From NCBI GenBank assembly GCA_037447655.1, contig JBBHKE010002726.1, forward strand, positions 124,001 through 188,000: a stretch of 64,000 nt of DNA, written 5' to 3'. This stretch comes from Zygnema cylindricum (Eukaryota; Streptophyta; Zygnematophyceae; Zygnematales; Zygnemataceae). Both the position numbers and the translations under genes were made by a program. Numbering within the stretch: the stretch's first letter is position 1; each line of letters starts with the position of its first letter. The notes under the pieces are model-generated. The model was not told where the DNA came from and did not search any database. It worked only from the letters and a program-made list of their open reading frames with translations. Of this stretch, positions 31,481-43,443 are shown piece by piece.

Positions 31481-34400
31481 GGTAATGGGCCCACCCTCTA
31501 GGGTACCAATCTTTAATGGAAATGGCTTCATATACTTGGAAAGTATGATGATAGGAGCTCTATGCGAAAAAAGGTTTTGGGGGATAGTGAGTGGTTGGTT
31601 GGGGCGCCCATCAAGTCTTGGAATTCCTCCAGGGTTTAGAGGAAGCAGATTCACCAGGAAAGAGGATCCACCTTCAACGGAGGAAACAAACGAATGAGAG
31701 GTGGTGGACAAAGGAAGGGAGAAGGAGGCGACCACACCAATAGCAACTGGTTCGGCATTCATGTCACCCATTTCGAGGAACGAGGAGAATGATACTGAAA
31801 CCTGGGACTTCAACAATATGGCGGCAAAGCACTTGATCCTAGGCCATCTCACTCAAGGACTTGCATGTCCTCATTTGCAGGTAGAAAGGGCATCCGATCT
31901 TTGGATGGCTCTCATAGAGATGTACCGAAGTGGTACGATTCAGCAACAACAGTTGAATGATGAGAAAGTTAAGGAGTATGTATACAAAGGGGGAAATATG
32001 TTGGATTTTTGCAATGATCTTGCTACACTATTCATTAAGCTAGAGAGTGCGGGAAATTTTTTTAGTGAAAAAAAAAAGGTTACCTGATTACTGATGAAGT
32101 TACCTGATGAGTTCGTGAACATAGTTTACCATGTGCAGGACTTGCCTGACTCAAGGTGGATATGGAACTCAGTGGTAGGGATGATTCTCGTTTGAGAAAA
32201 TACGATTGAGATCCAAAGGGGAGGAAAGAGTGGCCAAGCCTTAGCAACAGCGACTTACTACAGGAACAAGGATTTCCCGGAAACCAGTCGGAAACTATGG
32301 GGGTAGGGAGCAGAAAAATCAGGCTGACGAGTTCGAACCAAGGGCTCCCAAAGGTTTATGTCATTTTTGTAAGAAACCGGGGCACTATATGGCAGAGTGC
32401 ACTAAGCTAACCGAGCTTCGGTGAAAGGAGGGGCAGACCGGTGGTACCCCGAGAGGAAAGAAAAAGGCCCTTGTCACACAGGTACTTGAGGCGGAATCCG
32501 AGGACGAGGACAATGAGCTCCTTTTGGATGAGGAGTTGGAGGCGAAAAATGAGGTTGAAATTCCACGAAGGCAGAAATGTGCTTACGGTGGATTGAAAGG
32601 TGAAGCAGGCTGGATTATAGATTTAGGTGCCTCCATGCACATGTGTAAGGATAGGCACCTGTTCACTAAGATAAAAAATATTCCCACCGTAGAGATAGAG
32701 TACGGGGATGGGAGGATAGTCACCACTACTCTTGTAGGATCGGTAGATTTGAAAGTGTTGGTAGAAGGAAAGACATCCATAGTAACATTCTCCGATGTAT
32801 TGTTTATTCCGAAGATAAACAAAAACCTCATCTCTACATCCGTATAAGATGATAAGGGTTTTTTTACTAGTACTAGGGAAGGAGTCTTTACTGCTAGTTT
32901 TGAGGAGGATGTCTATTTCATTGTTGAGAAAGGTAGCCATGGGATGTTTAGGCTGGTTTTAAGTAATGAAAAAAAGAAACTTTATTATCCTGGTGTTCAT
33001 GATATTATGATGTGGCATAAGAGGCTTGGGCATGTGAATCTAGACAAGTTAAGAGAGATGAAAAAGATGGGAGTGGTGGAAGGGATTAAGTTTAGTGAGA
33101 ATGATAATATAAGAGATTGTAGTGGATGTGCTCAAGGTAAAACACACAAATTACCCTTTCCTAAAACAGCCACCTATAAAGGAGAAAAAAACTCTAGATC
33201 TAGTACACACAGATATTTGGGGACCAGCTAAAGTGCCCTCACCCAGGGGGAAGAGATTTATGATGATTATCACTTATGATTGGTCTCGGTATTCCCGAGT
33301 GTATTTTTTGAAAAACAAGTCCGAAGCTCACGATTGTTTTAGACAATATAAAGCATGGAGCGAAAAACTTCATGAAACTCCAATCAAGAGAGTAAGGAGT
33401 GACAATGGTGGAGAGTATACTTCTAACCAGTTTGAGGATTTTCTGAGGGAAGATGGGGTTCAACACCAAAAGACAGTTCCAAAAAATCTGAAACAGAATG
33501 GGGTAGCTGAAAGGTTAAATAGAACACTAAGTGATAGTGCTAGAAGTATGTTGTCAGATAAGAAGATAGGAAAAAGGTTTTGGGCAGAAGCAATGAACTG
33601 TGCTAATTACCTCAAAAATAGAGTTCTTACTTCAGCTATAAAAGATCAAACACCTTATGAGAGATAAACAGGCCGGAAACCAGACTTATCTCATTTAAAG
33701 GTTTTCGGCAGTCAAGTATTCAGTCTAGATACAGATCGGTCTAATTGGAAGCTAGATCCTAAAGGAAAACCGGGATACTTATTAGGATATGATGAGGATG
33801 TTAAAGGATATAGAGTTTATGATCTAAAAAGAGAAGATATAATCTTAGTAAAGCATCTAGTAGTTATGGATAAAGGAAAGTTTGTGGATCCCTTCAAATA
33901 TACAAAGTCAGTAAAAATCAGATTTGAGTCAGTAAATTCTGATGAATTTGAGCTCCCTAACTATCCGGTTTGAGAGACGATGACATTCTTGCAGGTACAA
34001 ATCAGACCGAAAAGGACCCGGCTGTAAAAACTCCAGTAATAACTCTACGCGAAGCGGAAGACGTGGTGGAAATTGATTCGCAATCAAGGGATATGGGAGA
34101 AGCCGAGTTTGTTCGAAAGAATCCACGAGAACCTTCTATTCCGGCCTCATATTTTGAGGGGGGGAGAATAAGTAGCAAAAGAATGCAAGAAAAACAGGTT
34201 AATAACAAGGTAACTAAACTATCTCATCAAGATGAACCTCAAACTTATGGAGAGGCGATGACTTGTCCAGAAAGAAACTGGTGGAAGACAGCCATCAATG
34301 AGGAGATGGCCTCAATTATGGAAGCCGATACTTGGGAGCTGGTGGATTGTCCACCTAACCGAAAACCAATCGGTTGTAAGTGGGTTTTCAAATTAAAACT

Positions 34401-35820
34401 GAACCCTGATAACACAATCGAGCGCTACAAGGCCGGATTAGTGGCAAAGGGATTTACACAAAAAAAGGGAATTGACTACGAGGAAACCTTTGCCCCGGTG
34501 GTCAGATTTCCCTCCGTCCGCATACTTCTCAGCCTGGCAGCAGCGGAAGACATGGAAGTGCACCAGATGGACATCAAAACAGCCTTTTTGCATGGAGAAT
34601 TGGAAGAGGAGATCTTCATGCGACAACCCGAAGGGTTTGTGGAGGAAGGAGAGGAGAATAAGGTATGCCGGCTGATTAAATCTCTTTATGGTTTGAAACA
34701 GGCGCCTCGACAGTGGAATAATAAGCTTGATAAGTTTCTTACCAGTCTGGGATATATCCGGATCAGCTCAGATCACTCAATCTATGTTTTAGAAGATGAG
34801 GAAGGTTTTATATTTATTGCAATTTATGTTGATGATTTGCTTGTTTTAAGTAAATCAATGGAAAAAATTAATAAACTGAAAACCGATCTTAAGGGGAGAT
34901 TTGAAATGAAGGATATGGGGGAAGCAAAATATATTTTGGGAATTCAAGTAGAGAGAGACCGAAAAAGAAAAATTATAAGATTGACTCAAAAGGAAGCAAT
35001 ACGGAACATGCTTGAAAAATTTCAAATGGATAAAGCTAATAGTTGTACAACTCCAATGGAGTTGAAGAAGGGAAGTGAGGGGAGTGAGGAAGAAGGAGTC
35101 ATAGTCTTAGACGAGGAATTATCTCCTGAAGAACAGAAGTTCATGCAGACTATTCCTTACAGACAAGTAGTGGGAAGTCTAATATATTTTATGAATTGTA
35201 CCCGGCCGGATTTAGCTACATCTGTAGGAGTGGTGAGTAGAAGTCTAAATGCTCCCACTAAGAGGGATAGGGAGGCAGCTAAGAGAGTCCTTAGATACTT
35301 GATAGGAACTAGGGATCTATGGTTGCATTTGGGTGGGGAGAATACTGACATCACTACTTGGAGTGATTCCAATTATGGTGATGCTCCGATGAGGAGATGC
35401 ACTTCTGGATATGTATTATATGTGGGTGATGGGGCTTGCTGTTGGAGTAGCAAACAGCAAAAGGTTATTGCTCAGTCCACCATGGAGGCTGAGTATATGG
35501 CCTCTTGCTTTGCTGTAAAAGAATTGATGTGGGTCAAGTCTTTGCTTGGTGAGCTTGGTCATCTTAAGAGTGGTGTGTAGAAAATATTTTGTGATAATCA
35601 GGCAGCAATTGCTATTTCTACCAATCCTAAACATCATTTTAAAGCCAAACACATGGACATCAGACTCAGCTTTGTTAGAGAGAAAGTAGAAAATAAAATA
35701 ATCAGTTTAGAGTACCGACCAGATAGTGAGATGGTAGCAGATATGATGACCAAACTTGTGCCTTCCCCTAAGCTAATTTTCTGCAGGGAGAAGTTTGCTC
35801 TGAAATTAAAGATTGACTAG
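31461..35820 (+). pseudogene. A3 gag-pol remnant with long RT/RNase H frame
   Basis: Gag (31461-31697, then 31701-32087) reads through the primer site as FQVMGPPSRVPIFNG and ends in a good knuckle, CHFCKKPGHYMAEC, near 32360. Protease (32524-32847) reads WIIDLGASMHMC. Integrase pieces (32944-33231, 33122-33667) keep HTDIWGPAKVPS, SDNGGEYTSNQF and NGVAERLNRT with a frameshift between them. The 536-residue frame 33970-35580 carries the connector, a near-complete RT (MDIKTAFLHG, IYVDDLLVLSK) and RNase H up to VKSLLGELGHLKSGV, where a TAG cuts it. It is the best-preserved RT of family A in the window. The element as a whole is inactive. Confidence 0.92.
31481..31494 (+). other. Primer-binding site of A3
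   Basis: GGTAATGGGCCCAC, one mismatch to the complement of the initiator tRNA-Met anticodon arm. Confidence 0.78.
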
Positions 35821-35833
35821 AAAATAACGAGAG

Positions 35834-36885
35834 TGTAGAAATTAATGGTCTTAAAGTATTTTCTAGGTCTGAATAGAAATAAAGAAGCCGAGGCAGTCTA
35901 CCTCTAACTTCTCTCTCCAAACTCTCAAACTTGTCGCAGTCACTGAGAAATTGGAGAGGAAGCTAGAGCCATGGCTACTTAGGCTATCCTGAGGTTTACG
36001 AGAAATTTATACTAGTTAGGGAGGAGATTATTTACTAAAAGGTATATGCCGGCCACAGGATTTGATCCTAGTACTTGTCGGCCGACCGATAGTAGATAGC
36101 CGATAGCCTTAGCCGTTAAGTCTAGAAGTAGTCTTACGCATTATATAGTACGATAATTAATTAAACATTAATTCGTAGGATAAATCATTTAACTATAATT
36201 GTTAACGGGATACATAGATCTGGTATGTAAAAGTAAGAATTGCAGTACGGGTAAAGAATCAATACCGCGCATAGATTTCGTAAGCGAAACAAATATCGCA
36301 CATGTATTTATTACGGCTACGATCAAATACGAGTTTAATCGGACGGCCGGAATTAGCGCCGAGATCGCATAAGAAGAATTCGGCGGTTTGTGGGCATCGC
36401 CACATCGGATGACACGTTGCGATGTTACATTGGAGCGCGACATCTCCGAGGATTAAAGGAGCGAATCCGGACATACCACGTGTCGACATTTAGGCCATGT
36501 CGACAGTGTTCGTACATAAAGTACACCGGCAGCTGTACTTTTGCGTACGGAACTGTAATCTGATTGGTTCCGTACATCACTAGATAGAGTCTGTGAGAGA
36601 GATAGGACTTAGAAAAATTAGAAGATAGGACCCTCTCTCCCACAGAGCTTATGTACAAAAAGGTCAACTTTGACCCTCCATAACTTACTGCTCAGGGGAG
36701 CAAATTCAGAGATTCTTTTTGCTATCGACTCAGGGGAGTCTTCACTTCACATGGGTGAAGTTGGTCAGAGTATTTGTCTGTCAGGGTGGCAGTTATTTTT
36801 GCTGAAACACAAAGGGGTTAGGGTTATCCTAGAGGCTTCTTGGAAGCTGTCCACTCTGAGGACTTATGGAGGTCATAGAGTTTCA
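35834..36885 (+). repeat. A3 3' LTR
   Basis: Partner of 30478-31480, with the same TG...CA ends, GTAC cluster (about 36500-36580) and hairpin row (about 36688-36800). Confidence 0.93.
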
Positions 36886-36890
36886 ATTAA

Positions 36891-37470
36891 CATAAAACAA
36901 AGTCTGAACGAGTCGTCACATCAAATGTAAGTAAATACGAAAGATATACGAAAGGTAGCAGTAGATATATTCAACAAAAAACACTAATTCCTTTGTTAGA
37001 CTTCTTAAAAGTTGACATGCCAAAGAAATGGATATCAAGTTCGACAAAAAAAAAGTCTCAAACTTACGATCACCAAGACAGAAGATTAGTGAAACATTGT
37101 TAAAAAAATGGGAACCTCAAATTTACACTTTGACTACAATAATTGTCCTCCAAAATGTGAACATTTTAAACATGGGACAAAACATCGATTTTAGGACATC
37201 CCAAAGAAAACTACCCACATTGCAGAAAAAAAATAATTGTAAATCAAAACTTGCTTCTGAAGAAAACATGTTCTAAAGCAATCATTGTCTTGTCATGAGA
37301 GATTGTAAAAAGAGAAAATTGCAAAAAGTAGAGGTACACAAACTCTTTTTTTGCAAAGGGAGATGTACCACTACACCACTTATCGTTTTTAGTGTTAATA
37401 ACTCGATGCTATTTATAGCCAAAAATCACAAAATAGAGTTAACAACGTTATTTGAAGACGTGGACTACAA
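36891..37470. other. Unassigned AT-rich spacer between A3 and D
   Basis: About 580 bp with short open frames (37028-37276, and 37295 running into the D LTR) that match no domain I know. Nothing repeats elsewhere in the window. It is either host intergenic DNA or an old unrecognised element. Confidence 0.5.
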
Positions 37471-37475
37471 CTTGC

Positions 37476-38316
37476 TGTTGTTCTACAACCACCGGTGCAG
37501 GTGGAGGAGCAGCAGTAGTAGTAGAAGTAGACATGATACACTCTCAGAAGCTATCAAGAATCCTACCAACCAGCTGTTCTTTAAGTGCTCACCAATTCTT
37601 ATACAAGCATCCAAACCACACAAAACTCTATCAGAATATAGAGTAGTATAAACACTGATAACTCCCAAAGTTTCAGCACAATTGACCCAACAACACTCAA
37701 GATATAATACTCAGAAGGTTCCCAAAAACTATGTGCAGTTTTACTACTTGGAAGTCTGGATGCATAAAAATGCTCTAAGTCCTAAGTCTTATACTTTCGG
37801 TGTTCTACCGCCGATAACAGTGTACTTGAGAGGTACGTCCAAAATCAACCCACCTACTGAGATCTACGTGTCCTTGATCGTGCCAACCCAATCTATCATT
37901 GTACAGTCAATATTACTCAGAATCTAGATTAAGTGTTTGTACAAATACTTGTCGGCTAAGTCACTTGTGATACTCTTATGAATCTCGTCCGTTGACTAGA
38001 TTCTTATCAATCGCAGCTGCGTTGTCCCGTACCGGATCACATTTACATCACCCGCGGCTGCGGTGTCCTACACCGAATCATATCCAAGATAGTAGCAGCT
38101 GCGTTGTCCGTACGGATCTTATCCAAAGTAACCGCAGCTGCGTTTGTCCTGTCTTTGTCGCAGCTTCGCTGCTGCGCAGCTTCGCTGCTGCGCTGCTGCG
38201 TAGCTCTGCTGTATAGCAGCTGCGCTACTCTTCCATATAGCAGCTGCGCTGCTGTCTGTATAGTTACTGCGCTGCTGCGCTGCTCTGAGGCTGAAAGCTT
38301 TCCAAAAAAGACAACA
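37476..38316 (-). repeat. D 3' LTR
   Basis: In plus orientation it runs from TGTTGTTCTACAACC to ...AAAAGACAACA. CTCTCCTAAAGCTTT follows, the complement of the purine tract. About three and a half imperfect copies of a 40-bp unit (GCAGCTGCG-TTGTCC-GTAC-GGATC) lie at 38020-38145, followed by a GCTGCGCTGCTGCG-rich tract to about 38285. Confidence 0.95.
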
Positions 38317-38402
38317 CTCTCCTAAAGCTTTAGAATCAGTATACCAGCGCAGCTGCGGTGAGAAACTAGCGCAGTATCGCAGCATAGCAGTATAGCAATT
38401 AA

Positions 38403-41400
38403 CTATTCACTTAACCCCACTGCTTCCCTACAATACTTCAGCTTAGGAGCAGGAAGAGCTTTAGTGAGCATATCAGCAATCATTTTTGCATCTGGTAAGT
38501 AACATAATTTAATCACTCTAGAGAACACTTTTTCTCTTACAAAGTGTAATCGTACATCCATGTGTTTGCTTTTGAAGTGATGACTCGGATTAGAAGCAAT
38601 GGCAATGGCAGCCTGGTTATCACACCAGATCACCTGCGGACCGACTTGCATGTATCCTAGTTCTTGTAACATGGATTTCACCCATAAGAGTTCTTTGAGG
38701 GCCGAGCTTGGTGCCATATATTCCGACTCCATTGTCGACTGTGCTGTCACCTTTTGAAGTTTGCTGCTCCAGCAGCAAGTACCGTTCCCAACTTGTAGAA
38801 CGAATCCCGTGGTAGATTTCCGGCTTGGCATGTCACCATAGCTTGCATCACTCCATGTTTACAGCTTGACTTCTCCTCCGCCTAGAGTGAGTTTGAAATC
38901 TTTAGTTCCTGCCAAATATCTTAAGACTCTCTTTGCTGCATCTAGATCAGATTTTCTCGGATTTTCTAGACTCCTACTCAGTACCCCGACTACTGCAGCA
39001 ATGTCAGGGCGGGTACAGTTCATGAAGTATATTAAGCTTCCCACTATCTGTCTATAAGGTATTATTGCCATAGGATCATTCTCCCCTGATTCTAAATACT
39101 CGCTAACAATGACACCTGGTTCTGTCTCTTCTCCCTCTATCTTCTGCCGAAACTCCATTGGAGTTAAACATCCTTTTGCCCCCCGCATTCCGTACTCATC
39201 TAACATGTTTCCAATTGCCTCTTTTTGAGTCAATTTTATTATTTTCTTATTTCTGTCCCTCTCTACCTGGATACCCAAAATATATTTTGCCTCACCGAGG
39301 TCTTTCATCTCGAACCGTGAGTTTAGAGCAGTTTTGATTTTGTTAATTTCAGCCATTGATTTGCTAATTAATAGCAAATCATCTACATATACCGCTATAT
39401 ATACTATCCCATTTTCACCCTTTAGAACGTAGACAGAGTGATCAGAACTTATCCTTTGAAATCCTAGACTAGTCAGGAATTCATCAAGCTTTATATTCCA
39501 CTGTCTCGGGGCCTGTTTTAGGCCGTACAAAGATTTTAGCAACTTGCATACTAAGTGCTCTTTTCCTGGTTCCACATACTTTTCAGGCTGCTGCATGTAA
39601 ATGGTCTCTTCTAGTTCTCCATGCAAAAAGGCAGTTTTTACATCCATCTGATGAATTTCTATATCTTCTATAGCAGCTACGGACAGCAAAATCCTGACTG
39701 TTGGAAATCTTACAACCGGGGAAAATGTTTCTTCAAAATCGATTCCTTCCTTTTGATTGTACCCCTTCGCCACAAGTCTGGCCTTATAACGTTCAATGGT
39801 GTTATCAGGATTTTAGCGTTCAATGGTGTTATCGGGATTTAACTTCACCTTGAATACCCATTTGCTGCCGATCGCTTTTCGGTCTGGAGGAAGGTCCACG
39901 AGCTCCCATGTTTGAGCCTCCATGATCGACTTCATTTCTTCGTTTGCCGCCTCAATCCAGTGATTCCGCTCTGGTGTTGAGAAGGCCTCTTGGATGGTCA
40001 AGGGCTCCCCTGAGACTGCCGAGTAGGCAAAGTGAGAGCTTGCTTGCAGACGAGTGCTTGATCTTCTTCCCCCCGGAAATTCTGAGGCTGAGATCGTCGG
40101 ATCCCGCGTATTGCGCTGATTGCGCTGATTGCGCTGGTTGCGATGCGTGTCTTGCTGATTGCGCTGATTGCGATCCGTGTGTTCGTGATTGCGCTGGTTG
40201 CGATCCGTGTGTATTGACTGATCGGGGTCCGTCTGGACCCGAAGTTGGTGAGGAAGTTGGAGAGAGTCTGTTTCCGGAGTCATTACCAGAGTTTGTGGAA
40301 TCTGCGGGACAATTTCCTGCATGCAATCTAAGATGACATACTCATGTACTTTTTGTTGCTTTTGCTGCTCTGTCATGTGAAATAAATCTACGGAGTCTAG
40401 TTCATCCTTAACAATGATGTTTCTAGCTACAACTATTTTCTGTCTTTCAAACACAAAGACTCTATAACCTTTCGAGTGATCATCATATCCTAACAGAATA
40501 CCCGGTAATCCTTTCGGTTCCATTTTCCATCTATTTGTAGACGTATCCAATATAAAGCATTGACTACCAAAGACCTTGAAATGGCTAACATCTGGTTTGC
40601 TACCTGTCCAGATTTCGTAAGGAGTTGTTTCTACCGATCTTGATCCTATCCTATTTTTAATATAAACTGCACAATTTAGAGCCTCAGCCCAGAATTTCGG
40701 ATCCACATTTTTATCTGCGGGCATAGATCTAGAGCTTTTCGTGAGAGTTCTATTCAGTCTTTCCGACACCCTATTTTGTTCCGGTGAATATGGAACAGTC
40801 AATAGATGACTAATGCCTTCCTCGAGTAAAAAGGTTTCAAACTCTTTTGATGTATATTCACCACCATTGTCCGATCTGAGCTGCAAAATAGATGAATTAT
40901 GAAGTTTTTCAGCCCATGCTTTATAGTGTTTGAAGTGACCAAACACTTCACTCTTCTCCTTCATGAAGTAAACTTTTGTAAACCTGGAGAAATCATCTGT
41001 GAAGGTGACCATATATTTCATCCCTCCGGCAGAAGGAACCTTCGCCGGACCAAAAACATCCGAATGAATTTGTTGTAAAAGTTTCGTCGACCGATGCTCA
41101 GACTCTTTAGGAAATGGCAATCTGTGGATTTTGCCTAAAGCGCAACCATCGCAAGTTTTGACCGGCCCATCTGTGATTGATACACCCTCTATCTTTCCAG
41201 CAACAACCATTTTCTTCAAACTATCATAGTTGACATGTCCTAATCTTTTATGCCACAACTCATCTGAGTGCAAAACACCGGAGTACAAAACATCATTCTC
41301 TTTGGTATTAGCCATATCCATGCGATACATCTTGCTACTATCTCTAGTACCTGTAACTGCAACCTTGCCGTTTTTGCTAACAACCTGACGACCGTTTTTC

Positions 41401-42656
41401 AAACTAACTTCAAAGCCTTTACTCTCAACCAACGACGTAGAAAACAGATTTTTCTTAAAGTCAGGCACAAATAAGACATTGTGAAGAGTCCTTTCAATTG
41501 CTTTTCCATCCACATCAACTAGCAAGGACACATCACCCATTGCACGAGTTTGGACACTCATTCCACAAGCATAATAAATATTTTTCTCCGGCGTGGCTTT
41601 CAGATTTTTGAAGATGGCCTTGTTCCAACACATATGCGCTGACGCTCCTGTATCCATAATCCATCCACGGTCCTTTGCGCCTTCCATTGCTGCCGCCATA
41701 GCGAATAGATCGGTGTCGTTCTCCTCAGAAAATGTGAGAGTTTCGTCTTGGAGTGATGAATAAGCTGAAAACAGTGCATTTCCACGAGGTGTATGCCTCG
41801 TGAAGCTTTTGTAAAACTGACTTTGTTGCCATCCTGGCCTGTATAAACCGGAATCGTTAGCTTGTTTAAGTTTAGGACAGAATTTGTATCCATGACCTCT
41901 CTCACTACAATAAAAACATGCATTGTTTGATTTTCTATTTCCCCCCAGATTAAACTGTCTGAATTGGGTAAACTGATTACTTTGCTGATTAAATTGACCT
42001 TTCTTTCCAAATTCTGCATTAGAAGCCTCTACTTGCTCAACATTGAGGATGTTAGATGTAGCTTCCTCCTCTAATAAAATATTGATTGCTAACTGTAAAG
42101 TCCAGCTAGCTTTATCTTTCTGTTTGAGCATGTCAGATGCTCCTTTCATACTACGAGGGAGACCCCGCATGAGCAATGCTCCCTGTTGAAACTGAGGAAA
42201 CACCCCACCGGCACAAGCATGTGCATCTACAAGAATACGAAATTTGTTAGAATATTCAGCCATTGTACCGCCAGTGTACTTATAGTCCCAAATTTTTCCA
42301 GCCAATAGAAGTTCCTCCTGAACATTAGCCTTTTCATAATCACTTTTAATGGATTTCCAGGTATCAATTGCTTTTTTCATTTTTATCCGAGACATAGCTA
42401 AGTCCTCAGATATACAAAATTTCAAAATAGAACGAGCCTGCGTATTTTTCTTAGACCATGACGGATCAGATTCATCCAAAGAACCATCCAATATATCCAA
42501 AAGATTGACATTTTCAAAATGTGTCTCCACCATATCTGCCCAGTAAACATACTTATCCCCAGAAAAGATAGGTATTCTTGATGACAGGCCCATAACCCGT
42601 TGTTCTACAACCACCGGTGCAGGTGGAGGAGCAGCAGTAGTAGTAGAAGTAGACAT
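38403..42656 (-). pseudogene. D gag-pol polyprotein, one frame with two stops
   Basis: The frame starts at 42656, 59 bp inside the 5' LTR, and reads through the primer site as QRVMGLSSRIPIF. The UBN2-type gag core is followed by the knuckle CFYCSERGHGYKFC (near residue 250), protease WIMDTGASAHMC (near 340), the integrase zinc region with LWHKRLGHVN and CDGCALGK, and catalytic integrase with HSDVFGP, SDNGGEYTS and NRVSERLNR (Arg where Gly is usual). RT contains MDVKTAFLHG and VYVDDLLLIS, and RNase H contains WSDASYGD and STMESEYMA. Two defects are seen. A 27-bp tandem duplication near 39785-39835, at the start of RT, repeats the NPDNTIER motif and brings in a TAA. A second TAA at about 38858-38860 precedes the TWSDASYG motif. 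Confidence 0.93.
42585..42597 (-). other. Primer-binding site of D
   Basis: CAGGCCCATAACC in plus orientation: ten bases (GGCCCATAACC less one edge base) match the initiator tRNA-Met anticodon arm. Confidence 0.72.
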
Positions 42657-43438
42657 GATACACTCTCAGAAGCTATCAAGAATCCTACCAGCCAGCTGTT
42701 CTTTAAGTGCTCACCAATTCTTATACAAGCATCCAAACCACACAAAACTCTATCAGAATGTAGAGTAGCATAAACACTGACAACTCCCAAAGTTTCAGCA
42801 CAATTGACCCAACAACACTCAAGATATAATACTCAGAAGTTTCCCAAAAACTGTCTGCAGTTTTACTACTTGGAAGTCTGGATACATAAAAATGCTCTAA
42901 GTCCAAAGTCTTATACTTTCGGTGTTCTACCGCCGATAACAGTGTACCTGAGAGGTACGTCCAAAATCAACCCACCTACTGAGATCTACGTGTCCTTAAT
43001 CGTGCCAACCCAATCTATCATTGTACAATCAATATTACTTAGAATCTAGATTAAGTGTTTGTACATATACTTGTCGGCTAAGTCACTTGTGATACTCTTA
43101 TGAATCTCGTCCGTTGACTAGATTCATATCAATCGCAGCTGCGTTGTCCCGTACCGGATCACATTTACATCACCCGCGGCTGCGGTGTCCTGCACCGAAT
43201 CATATCCAAGATAGTAGCAGCTGCGTTGTCCGTACGGATCTTATCCAAAGTAACCGCAGCTGCGTTTGTCCTGTCTTTGTCGCAGCTTCGCTGCTGCGCT
43301 GCTCTGCTGCTGCGCTGCTGCGCAGCTCTGCTGTATAGCAGCTGCGCTGCTCTTCCGTATAGCAGCTGCGCTGCTGTCTGTATAGTTACTGCGCTGCTGC
43401 GCTGCTCTGAGGCTGAAAGCTTTCCAAAAAAGACAACA
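42598..43438 (-). repeat. D 5' LTR
   Basis: Partner of 37476-38316, the same length, with the same repeated GCAGCTGCG boxes (43135-43265). The first base of the plus-strand end is C instead of T. Confidence 0.95.
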
Positions 43439-43443
43439 CTTGC

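Larger units (their letters stand above)
30478..36885 (+). mobile_element. Copia A3, complete but decayed, TSD ATTAA
   Basis: A full-length A-family element (6408 bp) flanked by ATTAA at 30473-30477 and 36886-36890. Both LTRs are present (30478-31480 and 35834-36885), with a primer-binding site at 31481 and a purine tract at 35821-35833 that has decayed to AAAATAACGAGAG. The 5' LTR has more indels in its first 150 bp than the 3' LTR. Confidence 0.95.
37476..43438 (-). mobile_element. Copia D, near-intact, TSD CTTGC
   Basis: A complete 5963-bp copia element on the minus strand flanked by CTTGC (37471-37475 and 43439-43443). Its LTRs are 841 bp each (37476-38316 and 42598-43438) and differ at about 22 positions by eye, some 2.6 percent, with no length change. 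Its polyprotein frame runs from 42656 to 38403 without a frameshift. It is the most recent insertion here. Its LTRs share GCAGCTGCG boxes with E but are otherwise distinct from family A. Confidence 0.96.

Noticed and set aside
38020-38145. CRISPR-like array of 40-bp units
   Set aside because: The units are imperfect tandem boxes inside an LTR, there are no unique spacers, and the context is eukaryotic.
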